Assembly: GCA_013397845.1 (NCBI GenBank)
Contig: VZTG01010637.1
Span: forward strand, 83,796-147,795
Length of the DNA stretch: 64,000 bases
Direction of reading: 5' to 3'
Source of the DNA: Melanocharis versteri
Lineage: Eukaryota > Chordata > Aves > Passeriformes > Melanocharitidae
Within the stretch, counting starts at the first letter, position 1, and each line of letters starts with the position of its first letter. Both the position numbers and the translations under genes were made by a program. The notes beneath the pieces are model-generated. The model was given only the letters and a program-made list of their open reading frames with translations. It was not told the DNA's origin and ran no database searches. This document shows positions 56,001 through 64,000 of the stretch, piece after piece.

Positions 56001-57542
56001 CAGAGAGAAAAGTCCGTATCATAATGTTTGTAACTGCAGACAATGAGTATTTCTTTAACATCGTATTCTGTTTTTTCTGTCTGCAGCTGAGTCTGGCTTT
56101 CCCAATAATATTCTGTTTATGCACAATATTTCTGGTGGTAGTGCCACTCTACAGTGACTTTGTAAATTCAGTTATTGGAATTGCCATTGCGTTATCTGGA
56201 ATTCCATTCTTTTTCTTGGGAGTCTATTTACCTGCATCAAGGAGACCTCAATTTATTAACAAGATTTTAGGTAAGTTTCTTTGTTAGCTGGAGATGTTGT
56301 TAGGAAAGAGGAAGAGTAACTAGGTGACTCTGGGTCTGTTGATGGAAAGGGTTGTGGTGGGCTGACCCCAGCTGAGCACCCAGGGAGCCGCTGGCTCAGC
56401 AGCACCCCCAGCAGCACGAGGGGCAGAACAGGAAGAACAAAGGTGGGAAGACCTGTTGGTCAAGTCAAAGAAAGTTTAGTAAGTGAAGAGGGGAAAAAGC
56501 CCTGCTGCTGCAAGAGCAATCAGTCACACATCTCACAGGCAGTCCAGTGTGCAGCCAGTCTCCAAGCAACAGCTGTATGGGAAGACACTCCCACAGGCAA
56601 ACACTTCTTGCTCAGCTCATTTCTGTTGCTGGCCATGACATCACATAGCATGAAATAGCCTTTTGCATAGTTTGGGTGAGATGTTCTGGCCATCTTCCTG
56701 CCAGACTTCCTGCCCTTGCCCATCGTGCTGGTTGCAGGAAGAGCAGAGTAAGAGGAAAGAAAAGAAGCCTTGATACTGTGCAAACACTGTTCATCCATAG
56801 CCAAAACATCAGAAAAAAGTCTTTAGCCAAGGTTCATGACTGTAAAAAGTCTGAATATTCATGGTAGCACAAACTGTCCAGCTTTACTGAATCAGTTATT
56901 TGAAGACTGATAGATTTTATGTCAGTAAAGGATGGAATTTTGCCTTCTGTTGAATTACAGCAGTTAAATTACACTTTTTTCTCCATCAGTGCTGTCTTGT
57001 TATTATTACTATGTGAGACAGCCCTGATGAAGGATGTGGTAAAGAAGGTTTATAGCATAATCTTACACTGAAAGCAGGATGTGGTGCTTCAGCAGTAGCA
57101 TATATATATAAATTCTCAGTAATCTTGTAGCTTTCCCTGTGTAGTATTAGTTTTACTTTTTTTATTCCACCAGTTGTACACTCTTATTTATAGAGAAAAA
57201 AGATTCTACTTCAGTTACTTGGCAGGGTGCCTAAGAAGCAAAACAACCTAGGATATCAACAGAACAGTTTAACATACTATCTGTTAAAAAAAATGAGTGG
57301 GAGACAGTTATTGTATAACTTCTATTGTTTGTTTCCCTAAAGAGAAGTGAGACAGCATTCCTGACAGCTTTCATTAGTCAGATGTGTTTAGTAATTAGAG
57401 TTGAGATAGGTGGCTGTTGTTCTAATTTATCTCCAATTTCTGTGCAGGTGCAGTCACACGAAACGTGCAGCTGCTCTGTTACTGTGTTTTAACAGAGATG
57501 GACCCAAATGAAGCAAATAAGTTAGCTAGCAAATCCAACTAA
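34509..57542 (+). CDS. SLC7A6: y+LAT2-type amino acid transporter SLC7A6 (9 coding exons)
   Basis: Coding segments: 34509-35031, 38956-39081, 40865-41009, 43511-43634, 53313-53416, 54469-54565, 55239-55388, 56087-56270, 57448-57542. All phases join and the product is 515 residues, the length of human SLC7A6. It is a 12-helix LAT-family light chain that pairs with SLC3A2 (4F2hc) at the plasma membrane and exchanges cationic for neutral amino acids with Na+. GSGIF (60-64) in helix 1 is the substrate-site motif. Cys159 in FPSCDPPY is the expected disulphide to 4F2hc. SYSGWDTLNYVTEE is strictly family-like. The start has a good context and lies 42 nt into its exon. SLC7A7 is the nearest alternative, but the length and the convergent SLC7A6OS neighbour favour SLC7A6. 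Intron 5 is 9.7 kb and carries an LTR, a decayed exon copy and one arm of an inverted repeat. Confidence 0.95.
35971..36282 (-). other. Unexplained protein-like open segment, antisense in SLC7A6 intron
   Basis: Reading the minus strand, 104 codons are open between stops and look protein-like (for example LSKLTDFLEEVCDYFSRYPD, then LNQHVNAFKTVTNNLTKMEG). A pyrimidine-rich acceptor-like site (CTTATCCTTTACAG) lies near its 3' end, followed in another frame by NEEHQSSSNRCLQKEPARSS. I do not recognise the family. A fragment of a retrocopy, a broken gene or chance are all possible. Confidence 0.2.
38113..38432 (-). mobile_element. CR1 LINE 3' end, 5'-truncated
   Basis: The plus strand reads as the reverse complement of a typical bird CR1 3' region: 'agaatggtttaggttggaag', 'ccccctgccatgggcaggga', 'aacctggccttgaacacttc', 'ttctctgggcaacctgtgcc', 'aagccattaccccttgtcct'. 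It is only moderately diverged. The left edge is the element's 3' terminus; the right edge fades near 38430. This is the strongest evidence that the genome is avian. Confidence 0.9.
38327..38354. repeat. CTAAT pentanucleotide microsatellite inside CR1
   Basis: About 5.6 perfect tandem copies of CTAAT. CR1 normally has one or two copies at this point, so the array expanded after insertion. Confidence 0.9.
38956..39081 (+). CDS. SLC7A6: SLC7A6 coding exon 2: helix 5
   Basis: The acceptor is CTTCCGTAG|GT and the donor CAGG|GTAAGC. It encodes LLTFINCAYVKWGTRVQD and a hydrophobic run ending IVELCQ. Phase is 1 in and 1 out. Confidence 0.93.
40865..41009 (+). CDS. SLC7A6: SLC7A6 coding exon 3: helix 6 region
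   Basis: The acceptor is TTCCACACAG|GA and the donor AAAG|GTAAAT. It encodes FEGSSSNIGEISLALYSALF and SYSGWDTLNYVTEEIKNPE, nearly identical to the mammalian proteins. The aromatic SGWD segment lines the substrate site in LAT structures. Phase is 1 in and 2 out. Confidence 0.95.
43511..43634 (+). CDS. SLC7A6: SLC7A6 coding exon 4: helix 7
   Basis: The acceptor is TGTCTTACAG|G and the donor GTG|GTAAGT. It encodes NLPLAIAVSMPIVTVIYIMT and NVAYYTVLDARAVLASDAVA. It ends in phase 0 at residue 306. The following intron is the longest in the gene. Confidence 0.95.
43649..44646 (-). mobile_element. Probable solo LTR of an endogenous retrovirus
   Basis: On the minus strand the unit starts TGTCTAACC. 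It carries a TATA box in CCCTATAAACAGC about 160 bases in, then a GC-rich stretch, then a long section dominated by TTAAG/TAAGT words. This is the U3-R-U5 layout of a bird LTR. The minus-strand 3' end is uncertain: it may lie near 43850 or run to TGTTAC at 43649, only 14 bases past the exon donor. No coding region and no clear target duplication were found. Confidence 0.45.
47183..47288 (+). other. Cryptic exon-like segment in SLC7A6 intron
   Basis: A strong acceptor (TTCTTTGCTTGCACAG) and donor (TTTA|GTAAGT) bracket 106 nt with an open frame (ALPSKVSLDEEHIPYLTTEE onward). I do not recognise the peptide. Included between its neighbours it would shift the SLC7A6 frame. Confidence 0.15.
49285..49382 (+). 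pseudogene. SLC7A6: Decayed tandem copy of the SLC7A6 exon at 53313
   Basis: In one frame it reads IPIVVAFSCYGGLNVS, against IPIAVAFSCFGGLNAS in the real exon (13 of 16 identical). It has an acceptor (TTGCTCTTTAG) before ACTTTC, matching ACATTT of the real exon, and a donor (CCAG|GTAGGC) matching AAG|GTAGTG. Relative to the 104-nt exon it is about 8 nt shorter before the conserved core and has one extra base near 49361; past that base the other frame reads LIAASR, as in the family. A second acceptor (TTTCTCAG, 49295) would yield an 87-nt in-frame cassette. It is best read as a relic of exon duplication. Confidence 0.75.
50944..51277 (+). repeat. Left arm of a 334-bp near-perfect inverted repeat
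   Basis: This sequence recurs as its reverse complement at 54678-55011. Compared base by base, 332 of 334 positions match and there are no gaps; the two differences are transitions. The arm lies in SLC7A6 intron 5, about 2.0 kb before exon 53313-53416. Similarity stops sharply at both ends. It matches no repeat family I know. Confidence 0.95.
53313..53416 (+). CDS. SLC7A6: SLC7A6 coding exon 5: helix 8
   Basis: The acceptor is CTTTCATCAG|ACA and the donor CAAG|GTAGTG. It encodes TFADRVFGWFSWTIPIAV then AFSCFGGLNASILASS. Phase is 0 in and 2 out. It lies inside the loop of the 334-bp inverted repeat and has a decayed duplicate at 49285-49382. Confidence 0.95.
53567..53582. repeat. (TG)n microsatellite
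   Basis: Eight TG units, in the intron after the exon at 53313. Comparable short arrays are (TA)n at 40187-40200, (TG)n at 43855-43868 and (TA)n at 44872-44882. Confidence 0.9.
54469..54565 (+). CDS. SLC7A6: SLC7A6 coding exon 6, followed by a GC donor
   Basis: The acceptor is GCTTTTTTTCAG|G. It encodes LFFVGSREGHLPDLLSMIHI then ERFTPVPALLFN, as in mammals. The frame requires the exon to end at AAT 54565, and the intron there begins GCAAGT, so this is a GC-AG intron. No GT donor fits the protein alignment. It ends in phase 0 at residue 373. Confidence 0.92.
54566..54571 (+). promoter_or_regulatory. SLC7A6: Non-canonical GC splice donor
   Basis: AAT|GCAAGT pairs with the acceptor TCTGACAG at 55238. 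GC-AG introns are a minor spliceosomal class, generally with otherwise good consensus as here (AAGT), and are linked to weaker, regulated splicing. The right arm of the inverted repeat starts 112 bases beyond exon end. Confidence 0.85.
54678..55011 (-). repeat. Right arm of the 334-bp near-perfect inverted repeat
   Basis: Reverse complement of 50944-51277 with two mismatches. It sits in the short intron between the exons ending 54565 and starting 55239. A transcript crossing both arms could fold into a long duplex with a 3.4-kb loop containing exons 53313-53416 and 54469-54565. Confidence 0.95.
55239..55388 (+). CDS. SLC7A6: SLC7A6 coding exon 7: helices 9-10
   Basis: The acceptor is TTTTCTGACAG|TGT and the donor AAG|GTAATA; 50 whole codons. 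It encodes CFMTLIYLGVEDVFQLINYF and SFSYWFFVGLSIAGQLYLRW, then KEPDRPRPLK, very close to the mammalian proteins. Confidence 0.95.
56087..56270 (+). CDS. SLC7A6: SLC7A6 coding exon 8: helices 11-12
   Basis: The acceptor is TGTCTGCAG|CTG and the donor TTAG|GTAAGT. Two hydrophobic spans (LAFPIIFCLCTIFLVVVPLY and VIGIAIALSGIPFFFLGVYL) are followed by PASRRPQFINKIL. It leaves phase 1. Confidence 0.93.
56353..56812 (+). mobile_element. Partial LTR of avian endogenous retrovirus type
   Basis: It starts TGTGGTGGGCTGACCCCAGC, the typical opening of a bird LTR. Later it has 'ggccatgacatcacatagca', 'tttgcatagtttgggt' and 'gccttgatactgtgcaaaca', in the order seen in the related element at 16271. The usual 3' terminus (aaaccagcaca type) is missing, so the copy is truncated. 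It lies in the last SLC7A6 intron and has no viral genes. Confidence 0.6.
57448..57542 (+). CDS. SLC7A6: SLC7A6 last coding exon: C-terminal tail
   Basis: The acceptor is TTTCTGTGCAG|GT and the frame runs to TAA at 57540-57542. The tail AVTRNVQLLCYCVLTEMDPN corresponds to AITRGTQQLCFCVLTELDVA in human SLC7A6, which supports this paralogue over SLC7A7. Confidence 0.93.
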
Positions 57543-58520
57543 AGTTTAAGGCCATTACAAGAAGCAGGAGGGAGGATACAGCAATTACAAAAACGAAAAG
57601 GAAGAGCTGGAACTGGAAGATACAGAAAAACTGTTTTTGGTGGTCTTTCAGAAATGCTGAAAATGTTCTGACTTGCAGATGGATTCCAACGTAGATCATG
57701 CCCTTGTGTCATCCTCCTGAACTGTGGCATGTTTTCAGGGCAGGTTTTCATTGGATAATGATTACCTACTCACACAAGCTGTGTGTCAATACTGTTTCTT
57801 CTTCAGAATTGGTATGAAAATGGTAAGAGCTAATGGATCAAATTAGATTTCTGCAGAACCAGGTGGTGAAGTAATGCATTATTAAGTTAGACTAAAACCC
57901 ACTTTGACTCCAAAGACCAAGTCATTTCCAGCTTAATTCTGATGGATGTTTGCATGAAATGATTTGCTGTACTATCTCAGTTCTTATCCCAGAAGAGAAC
58001 TGGTCACAACAAACTACTTCATTTTTCTGCCCCTAATGATAAATTAAGTTCTGCTCCATTATTTAAAGACTGAACCAACCTTTCTCCATTAAAGATAAGT
58101 ATTTTATTCTGTATGCTACATGGAAATATATCTGACTGTGGCAAGGATTTAATCAGCAAAGCACCTTGGCACTAAAGATTTGATTAATGGTTGTTGATTT
58201 TTTCTTGTTAACTTGTTAGTACTTTGTCAATTTCTGCTAGGTTTTATGAAACTTCCAAAATTAAAATGTTCCATTTTGAAGCCTGTAAACATTTGTTTCC
58301 AAACTGTTTCAGTGAACGCACAGTAGCTGAGTTACCTCAGCAGCTAGAAAATTCCCTTTAAAAATTTCAGTGCTGTTCACTAGAAAATGATCATCTAAAA
58401 CCTCACAGAAACTACTTTTTTTTCTTCCTTCTATAGCAGAATTTCTGTGGCAGATACTTGAAAGCTAAGTAGCAGGGAGAAAAACTAGAAATAAAAACAG
58501 AAATAAAAAGTACTACTGCA
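57543..58520 (+). other. SLC7A6: SLC7A6 3' untranslated region
   Basis: AT-rich sequence with two overlapping-range poly(A) signals, AATAAA at 58490-58495 and 58502-58507. The true cleavage site is not known and longer 3' ends running toward SLC7A6OS are possible (another AATAAA cluster lies near 59500). Confidence 0.5.
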
Positions 58521-59175
58521 CTACAGACATGCTAATTTGTAGCCTATGTAACTCGAAAGCTGTAAGCCTGAAATCAGGACAGTTTTGACACTGAATTTTA
58601 GTGCAGCAAAAGGCAACAGGAAGCCAGCCTGTTTGTCTGGCAAAGTGAGAGTGCTTCAAAAACATACCTGAGATTTTTACCTTAGTTCAGAATGTCTATC
58701 TCAGTTGACCTGAGTTTGGCCACATGAATAGTTTTGTGCATTTAAGTTGAACTAAATCTTGTCATTACAAGATTCCGGCTGAAGCAATACACGCTTCAGA
58801 GGGTGCACCACAGTTGCATCAGTGACTTGAATAATAGTGGGCATATTTGGATTTTTGCACTGCCACGTTAACCTTTCTCTGAAGCAAACAAAAATACCTT
58901 GCCTCCACTACTTTGCCATTACCAATCAAAACTAATTGGCCTAAATACTGCTGCAGCCTCCAGTTCATGAATGACATTGACCAGCTAAGAGCTAATCCTA
59001 TTGGCTGTATTTTACAGACTCAAGTAGGAGAGTGCTGAAATACTTTGTGTGTCCAAACAAGTACAATGGAATTGTTTTAAAGATGTACAAATGAAAGTTA
59101 AAATGGTGACCTGGGTTCAGCTGTACCAACTTCTGTGATCTTTAAACGAGTAAAGAAAACTTGGTCAAAAATTTT

Positions 59176-59181
59176 TTTATT
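59176..59181 (-). terminator. SLC7A6OS: Poly(A) signal for SLC7A6OS
   Basis: TTTATT on the plus strand is AATAAA on the minus strand. It is about 540 bases past the SLC7A6OS stop and within an A/T-rich stretch, so it is a reasonable 3' end. It is roughly 0.65 kb from the SLC7A6 signals on the other strand. Confidence 0.5.
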
Positions 59182-59720
59182 TACGATTTAAATGCACATG
59201 GTTCTACTCCAACAGTAAAACTACTGGGGAGAGAAATGGACAAGTCAAGGCATTTCATATGCTCCAACACTTGTGAAGAAAGTCAGTTGACACTTAGGAA
59301 CAAATGAAGTGGAAAGCAGTAGGATAGGGTGCCTTTTTCCAGGACTTCCACTTGCCATCAGGGCAGACACGTCGATCTTCTTGTGAAACCTGACCCATCA
59401 GCGATGACCAGAAGGGCTGCTGCCAACAGTACCTCCCTATATATGGAGGTACATTTGCTACACGTACAAACTCCTGGGCATGCAGCATTGGGAAAACAAA
59501 AATAAATAAAAGGTCCCTTCAAAACCTCAACACGTGCAATGGGCAGGAAATTCTGTTTTAAACATAGAGCATCTTGTGCTTGGAACAAAATTTGTGTTGT
59601 CAAGTGGCCATACTCACACCCATCTGTTTAATATCCACCAGCTGAAGTTGGCTGCTCAGATAGTACATTCTCCTACAGCAGCAGACTTTCAGTATGCATT
59701 TCATCTCCAAAACCAGGCTG

Positions 59721-59842
59721 TTAGTCAGAACCTACATCTTCAATCTCATCGTATCCAAACTCCTGCAAAACCTCCTGTCGGTATTTGTCCCATGTTCTTC
59801 TCCTGTAACATTGGTCCTCATCACTGAAGCTTTCTTCAGAGT
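59721..59842 (-). CDS. SLC7A6OS: SLC7A6OS last coding exon
   Basis: The acceptor on the minus strand is TTTCTCTACAG|AC and the frame ends at TAA (59723-59721). It encodes DSEESFSDEDQCYRRRTWDK and the conserved end EFGYDEIEDVGSD. Confidence 0.9.
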
Positions 59843-62246
59843 CTGTAGAGAAAGCATCAACACTACTAGATTATCCCTTCTTTTTACTTAAATAATTAAG
59901 TTAATCAGACTAGTTTAAGCTTCTTGAGAAACGATCGAAGTCTGAACAACTTGTGTATGAGCTGAGATTTGAATTGTGCTTGAAGTACTCTAGGGCAGGG
60001 ACTTCAGGAGGCAGAGGCAGTGTTTCACAAGCATGTGGACCCAAGTCATGGATTCCTTCTCTAAGCAAGCAAACCTTTGCAACTGCAGCAGCCTCAGTTT
60101 GACTTCTCAATTTTCTCTTTTCAAAAACACTAATATCTCTTCCGGTTCCAAGAAAGATAATCCTCCTCTATGCAGATTTCACCATTGTAAGAGCAGAATG
60201 CTACCCCAGCAGTGCTCAGTTAAGTTGCTTTTTTAGGGATAGCATGTAAAAAAGGGGGGATGTATACATGCACAGCAGGAAAGCAAACAGCATTTATGAC
60301 AGGCATACCTTTTTCTCCATCTTCCTCATGTAAGAATTCATCTTCTTCTGGATAATCATTACGCCAGTTATTTTCATCATTTTCATCATCTTCATCTTCA
60401 TATACTTCCTCTGGACCAGGGACATCATTTAGCTGCATGGCAACACAAAACATGATGCTGAGTGTCTGTACTTATAGTGGCTATTAAGTGGGTTTTCATC
60501 CACCTGTGCAATACTGTACAGATCAGAAAGAGCCAGGAGATACTTATGGATGCCAGGCAGAAGGAATTCTGCAGTGGCACAAGGCACGCTGCAGAAGAAT
60601 TTGAGTTGTCACTGTATTCACTGTAACACTTCAAATCTGCTTTAGGTGAAAAATCAGTTAAGTCACACATCTACATGTTCCACTCCAGGATTTCAATGTT
60701 AATGTCTAACTTAATCCTGCTCACTTCAGCAGTAGTGTAATAGATCAAGGAAGAGAGAAAGTAGCTTCAGGCTCCCAATATACAAGTCTGTTGATCACAG
60801 GAACTGGACAACCCAAGACTAAAGCTTATATTCAACTTCCTAACTCCACAGTCACTGAACAACAATGTATCATAATACTGAAAAAATATTTCATACGAAG
60901 ATTAAAGTCAAGTCCTTGAATACTGAAAAAGTTGTGTGTCCCCGTCCCCTTGCTCTTCTTTTCATTCAGTCATATTTAAAATGACATTTTAATGGCTGCC
61001 TCCTAATCACAAGCAAAACATGAATTATTCAAGTTTACATTCGTGTGCCAAAATTTAATTGGCAGTTTGAAACCAGACTGATTCTTTTCATTACATGAGC
61101 ACCATCCCTTCCATTTTGTCATATGATGTCCTGGGATCAACAGTAACCTGCAGGAACATGGGACTGGCAGTTACAAAATCACTAACACAGAAGTCACTGA
61201 GCATACATGGAGTGTCTTGACTATCTTAAAGGACCTTTCTTGGCATGGCAGCTTTCAATAGCAGGACTTTAAACATCTTTTATTTCTGACCTTTCTATTT
61301 GAGAAAGATCATTTTTTCCACACCCTTACCCATTCATATTCTTCTCTATAGGGCTGTACAGAAAGAATATTTTCAATCCAATCAGGGGCTGATGTTTCCT
61401 TATAGTAGATGTCATAAACATACTCATCTTCTTTGTCACCGTGTTCTTTTTTACCATCTTCAGAAACATTTAAACGCTCACGGATCATCTCTACTGCATT
61501 GCAGAGAATTGCATCTGGATCAGCCTTCTGCTGAGAAAAAATAAAAAATGCGTATTTCCACTAAAGTCATGCAAAGTCTTATTTACAGCCAACAGTTTTC
61601 AGGTGAAAAGAGAACTTATACATCAGACCAGGGCAAAGAAAAAATAGGGTGGTACAAGCCCTTCGTTAAGCAGCAGCTCCGCACACTGTCTGTTTCAACA
61701 TTAGTGCACTTAGGATCCTCATGAAACTTTCCAACTTGCAATCTAGTTAAGGCTTCTATTAAATAGTGGAATACTTACAGTGCAAGCAAACTCCCACAGC
61801 AGGCTGCCCACGTGTACCACTCAACAGCGATACCAAAGTACTTCAAGCACACTAAGTTGATAGCTGACCTGTGGGTTTGCAGCGGTTATGCTGGAGTCTC
61901 CCGCTGTCTCCTCTTCTTGGACAATATCAAACAGCTGGAATTTCCCACAGCAGTCTGAACTCTTATCGACAGCACCGCTGTCCCCCGGTGAAGCATCCTG
62001 CTGTGCTTCAGGGTGTGACCTGTCCCCCTGGAGCGCAGCCTCGCCGCGTGTGGCCGGTGCAGCTGTTTCAGCGCAGTCGGGCCGATGGCTGGATACCACA
62101 CGGTACCGGTTCTCCTTCCTTTTCGCTTGCCTGGCAGAACGGAGTTCCTGAAGGATCCGCTGAGTGCTTCCTAAAGAGGGGCGCAGGCTTTGAGCTGCCT
62201 TGTCTCGTGTGATGGCATCTTTAACGTACTTCTGAACTGGTTCATT
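59721..62246 (-). CDS. SLC7A6OS: SLC7A6OS, Iwr1-type RNA polymerase II nuclear import factor, 5' incomplete
   Basis: Minus-strand coding segments in transcript order: 62246-61869, 61530-61330, 60432-60309, 59842-59721. Phases join (0, 0, 1) and give 274 residues. The family (yeast Iwr1) binds assembled RNA polymerase II and helps its nuclear import. The diagnostic block is YVYDIYYKETSAPDWIENIL followed by the acidic EDEDDENDENNWRNDYPEED, both almost as in human SLC7A6OS. The C-terminus reads FGYDEIEDVGSD. The N-terminal exon (about 65 residues in human) is not visible and probably lies in the run of N at 62934-63777. It is convergent with SLC7A6, as in mammals. Confidence 0.93.
60309..60432 (-). 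CDS. SLC7A6OS: SLC7A6OS acidic exon
   Basis: The acceptor is GCCATGCAG|CTA and the donor AAAAAG|GTATGC. It encodes LNDVPGPEEVYEDEDDENDE and NNWRNDYPEEDEFLHEEDGE. The strongly acidic run with NNWRN is the family signature. Confidence 0.93.
61330..61530 (-). CDS. SLC7A6OS: SLC7A6OS exon with the Iwr1 core, NAGNAG acceptor
   Basis: The donor is TGG|GTAAGG. The acceptor is a CAGCAG tandem (61533-61528), so the exon may start at 61530 or 61527, adding or omitting one Gln without changing frame. It encodes KADPDAILCNAVEMIRERLN and the YVYDIYYKET...WIENILSVQPY core. Confidence 0.93.
61869..62246 (-). CDS. SLC7A6OS: SLC7A6OS exon 2 (first visible)
   Basis: The minus-strand acceptor is CCTTTTTCCCAG|AAT and the donor CAG|GTCAGC; 126 codons, phase 0 at both ends. 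NEPVQKYVKDAI matches the EEPVQPLLREVL stretch of human SLC7A6OS, and NRYRVVSSHR matches GRYRVLSSRR. QLFDIVQEEE matches QLLDLVHEEG. Confidence 0.9.
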
Positions 62247-62933
62247 CTGGGAAAAAGGAACAAAAAGGGGGAGGAATATAATGACAGCATCAGCATAGCA
62301 AATCATACTCCATCCTAGAGGGGATGAAGAACTGCAGTACCAATAATCCTAACAACATTCAAGTACCTTCTACTATTACTTTAAGCAACATAACAATCAT
62401 AATATTCTCTTGTTACGAAAGGAAGAAAGCAGAAGATACAGAACAAAAGTCCTAAGACTATTTCCATTTGATTTTTAAACAACTTTGTGGTACAAAATAA
62501 CCCTCCAAACAAAAACACATGCCTTAGGAAGACTGCAAGAGATCTAAATTTAGGGCATAATACCCTTTACAGTGTCCTAAGAAGACCATTTCCCAAGACA
62601 GACCAGTCTTATTCAATATAAAAGGCTGGATGGAGGATGGTAGTTGTTATCCTTGCGGGGCTGAGCTTCAGCATCTCACACAGCAGAAATTCCAGCTCCA
62701 CTTATTGACTGTTCTGTAGTTTCCAAGAGCAGAACAGTCTCTAAGTGCAGAAAAGCGAGCTAAGCACAGCTGTCACGGCGGTCACTGCGAGCTGCGGCCC
62801 GTACTCTGCTCCGGCCCTGCCCGCGGCTGTCACAGCGCAGGAGGAGCCGCCGTGCCCTCGGTTACCGGGACAGGACGGCGCTGCCCGGGGCCGGGCGGCT
62901 CTCCAGACCACCGCATTTACAGGGGAGCCTGAG
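62247..62933 (-). other. SLC7A6OS: SLC7A6OS intron 1 (part) entering a CpG island
   Basis: AT-rich to about 62640, then rising GC content to the gap edge. No exon matching the SLC7A6OS N-terminus (a basic, KRKR-containing start in human) was found on the minus strand here. Confidence 0.5.
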
Positions 62934-63777
62934 NNNNNNNNNNNNNNNNNNNNNNNNNNNNNNNNNNNNNNNNNNNNNNNNNNNNNNNNNNNNNNNNNNN
63001 NNNNNNNNNNNNNNNNNNNNNNNNNNNNNNNNNNNNNNNNNNNNNNNNNNNNNNNNNNNNNNNNNNNNNNNNNNNNNNNNNNNNNNNNNNNNNNNNNNNN
63101 NNNNNNNNNNNNNNNNNNNNNNNNNNNNNNNNNNNNNNNNNNNNNNNNNNNNNNNNNNNNNNNNNNNNNNNNNNNNNNNNNNNNNNNNNNNNNNNNNNNN
63201 NNNNNNNNNNNNNNNNNNNNNNNNNNNNNNNNNNNNNNNNNNNNNNNNNNNNNNNNNNNNNNNNNNNNNNNNNNNNNNNNNNNNNNNNNNNNNNNNNNNN
63301 NNNNNNNNNNNNNNNNNNNNNNNNNNNNNNNNNNNNNNNNNNNNNNNNNNNNNNNNNNNNNNNNNNNNNNNNNNNNNNNNNNNNNNNNNNNNNNNNNNNN
63401 NNNNNNNNNNNNNNNNNNNNNNNNNNNNNNNNNNNNNNNNNNNNNNNNNNNNNNNNNNNNNNNNNNNNNNNNNNNNNNNNNNNNNNNNNNNNNNNNNNNN
63501 NNNNNNNNNNNNNNNNNNNNNNNNNNNNNNNNNNNNNNNNNNNNNNNNNNNNNNNNNNNNNNNNNNNNNNNNNNNNNNNNNNNNNNNNNNNNNNNNNNNN
63601 NNNNNNNNNNNNNNNNNNNNNNNNNNNNNNNNNNNNNNNNNNNNNNNNNNNNNNNNNNNNNNNNNNNNNNNNNNNNNNNNNNNNNNNNNNNNNNNNNNNN
63701 NNNNNNNNNNNNNNNNNNNNNNNNNNNNNNNNNNNNNNNNNNNNNNNNNNNNNNNNNNNNNNNNNNNNNNNNNNNNN
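62934..63777. other. Assembly gap, 844 N
   Basis: A continuous run of N. Flanks are CpG-dense, and the right flank begins with CCCGGT tandem repeats (63778-63801), sequence that often fails in short-read assembly. The SLC7A6OS first exon and a shared divergent promoter with the next gene are expected here. Confidence 0.98.
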
Positions 63778-63890
63778 TCCCGGTCCCGGTCCCGGTCCCG
63801 GCGCGGGGCTTGCAGGTGCCCCCTCGGGCAGGGTGTGGGGACGCCGGGAGAGGGGCCGCCCCCGGCCCGGCCTGCTCACTTACGGAGTGC
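63778..63890. promoter_or_regulatory. CpG island flank, probable divergent promoter
   Basis: GC-rich sequence with four tandem TCCCGG-type units. In mammals SLC7A6OS and PRMT7 start head to head here. A consensus donor on the minus strand (CTCC|GTAAGT, about 63884) follows a short ATG-started segment (MEEHS); I cannot tie it to a gene. Confidence 0.4.
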
Positions 63891-63944
63891 TCTTCCATGA
63901 GGATTTATTGCTGTCTTGGTTTCTTTTCTGCGCTGTGTTCTCAG

Positions 63945-64000
63945 AGGTTACACCTAGACGATCTAAGGTCGCCTTTCAGTTTAGGACTATGTGACAGATT
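63945..64000 (+). other. Possible 5' non-coding exon of the next plus-strand gene
   Basis: A pyrimidine-rich acceptor (TTGGTTTCTTTTCTGCGC...TTCTCAG) ends at 63944. What follows has no long open frame (ATG directly followed by TGA near 63989). By mammalian gene order the next gene would be PRMT7, but no PRMT7 protein sequence is visible. Confidence 0.2.

Noticed and set aside
56443..56867. Frames of 60-95 codons on both strands
   Set aside because: They lie in the LTR fragment of the last SLC7A6 intron and do not resemble viral or host proteins.
59910..60236. Minus- and plus-strand frames of 66-67 codons between SLC7A6OS exons
   Set aside because: They do not join the SLC7A6OS exons in phase and the human protein has no matching segment.
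62741..63898. A 385-codon minus-strand frame
   Set aside because: Most of it is the run of N translated as unknown residues; the flanking peptides show no recognisable family.

Overview
This window is nuclear DNA from a bird. The genes are split into short exons with GT-AG introns. The repeats are CR1 LINE 3' ends and LTR pieces of avian type, and the promoters sit in GC-rich islands. I cannot name the species. Exon models were built by hand: splice sites were chosen so that reading phase is continuous and the product aligns with remembered vertebrate families. No database search was run.

Layout, left to right. 1-3.5 kb is upstream DNA with an old CR1 relic and a perfect kappaB motif. 3.6-15.06 kb holds a plus-strand gene for a RIPK2-type kinase fused to a C-terminal CARD. 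Its catalytic loop reads HCS instead of HRD, so it is probably a pseudokinase, and it seems to be a divergent paralogue of RIPK2. 15-28.3 kb is a long stretch without a recognisable gene, with a solo-LTR-like element and a CR1 scrap. 28.3-29.5 kb is a CpG island that fits the promoter and first non-coding exon of SLC7A6. 34.5-57.5 kb is SLC7A6 (y+LAT2), with nine coding exons and 515 residues. 59.7-62.2 kb is SLC7A6OS (an Iwr1-type RNA polymerase II import factor) on the minus strand, tail to tail with SLC7A6. Its first coding exon is missing, probably in the 844-base run of N at 62934-63777. In mammals PRMT7 lies next; only a possible 5' non-coding exon acceptor is visible at the right edge.

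How the genes relate. SLC7A6 and SLC7A6OS are a convergent pair kept in the same order as in mammals, which supports the SLC7A6 call over SLC7A7. The kinase-CARD gene would act in NOD/CARD signalling to NF-kappaB and has no evident functional link to the transporter pair.

The three observations I rate highest are these. (1) The RIPK2-like gene has lost the catalytic Asp but keeps the CARD. (2) A 334-bp inverted repeat with only two mismatches brackets SLC7A6 exons 6 and 7. Those exons sum to 201 nt and are in frame at both ends, a layout suited to a circular RNA, double exon skipping or a recurrent inversion. (3) A decayed tandem copy of SLC7A6 exon 6 lies in intron 5, with substitutions mostly at third codon positions and with usable splice sites.
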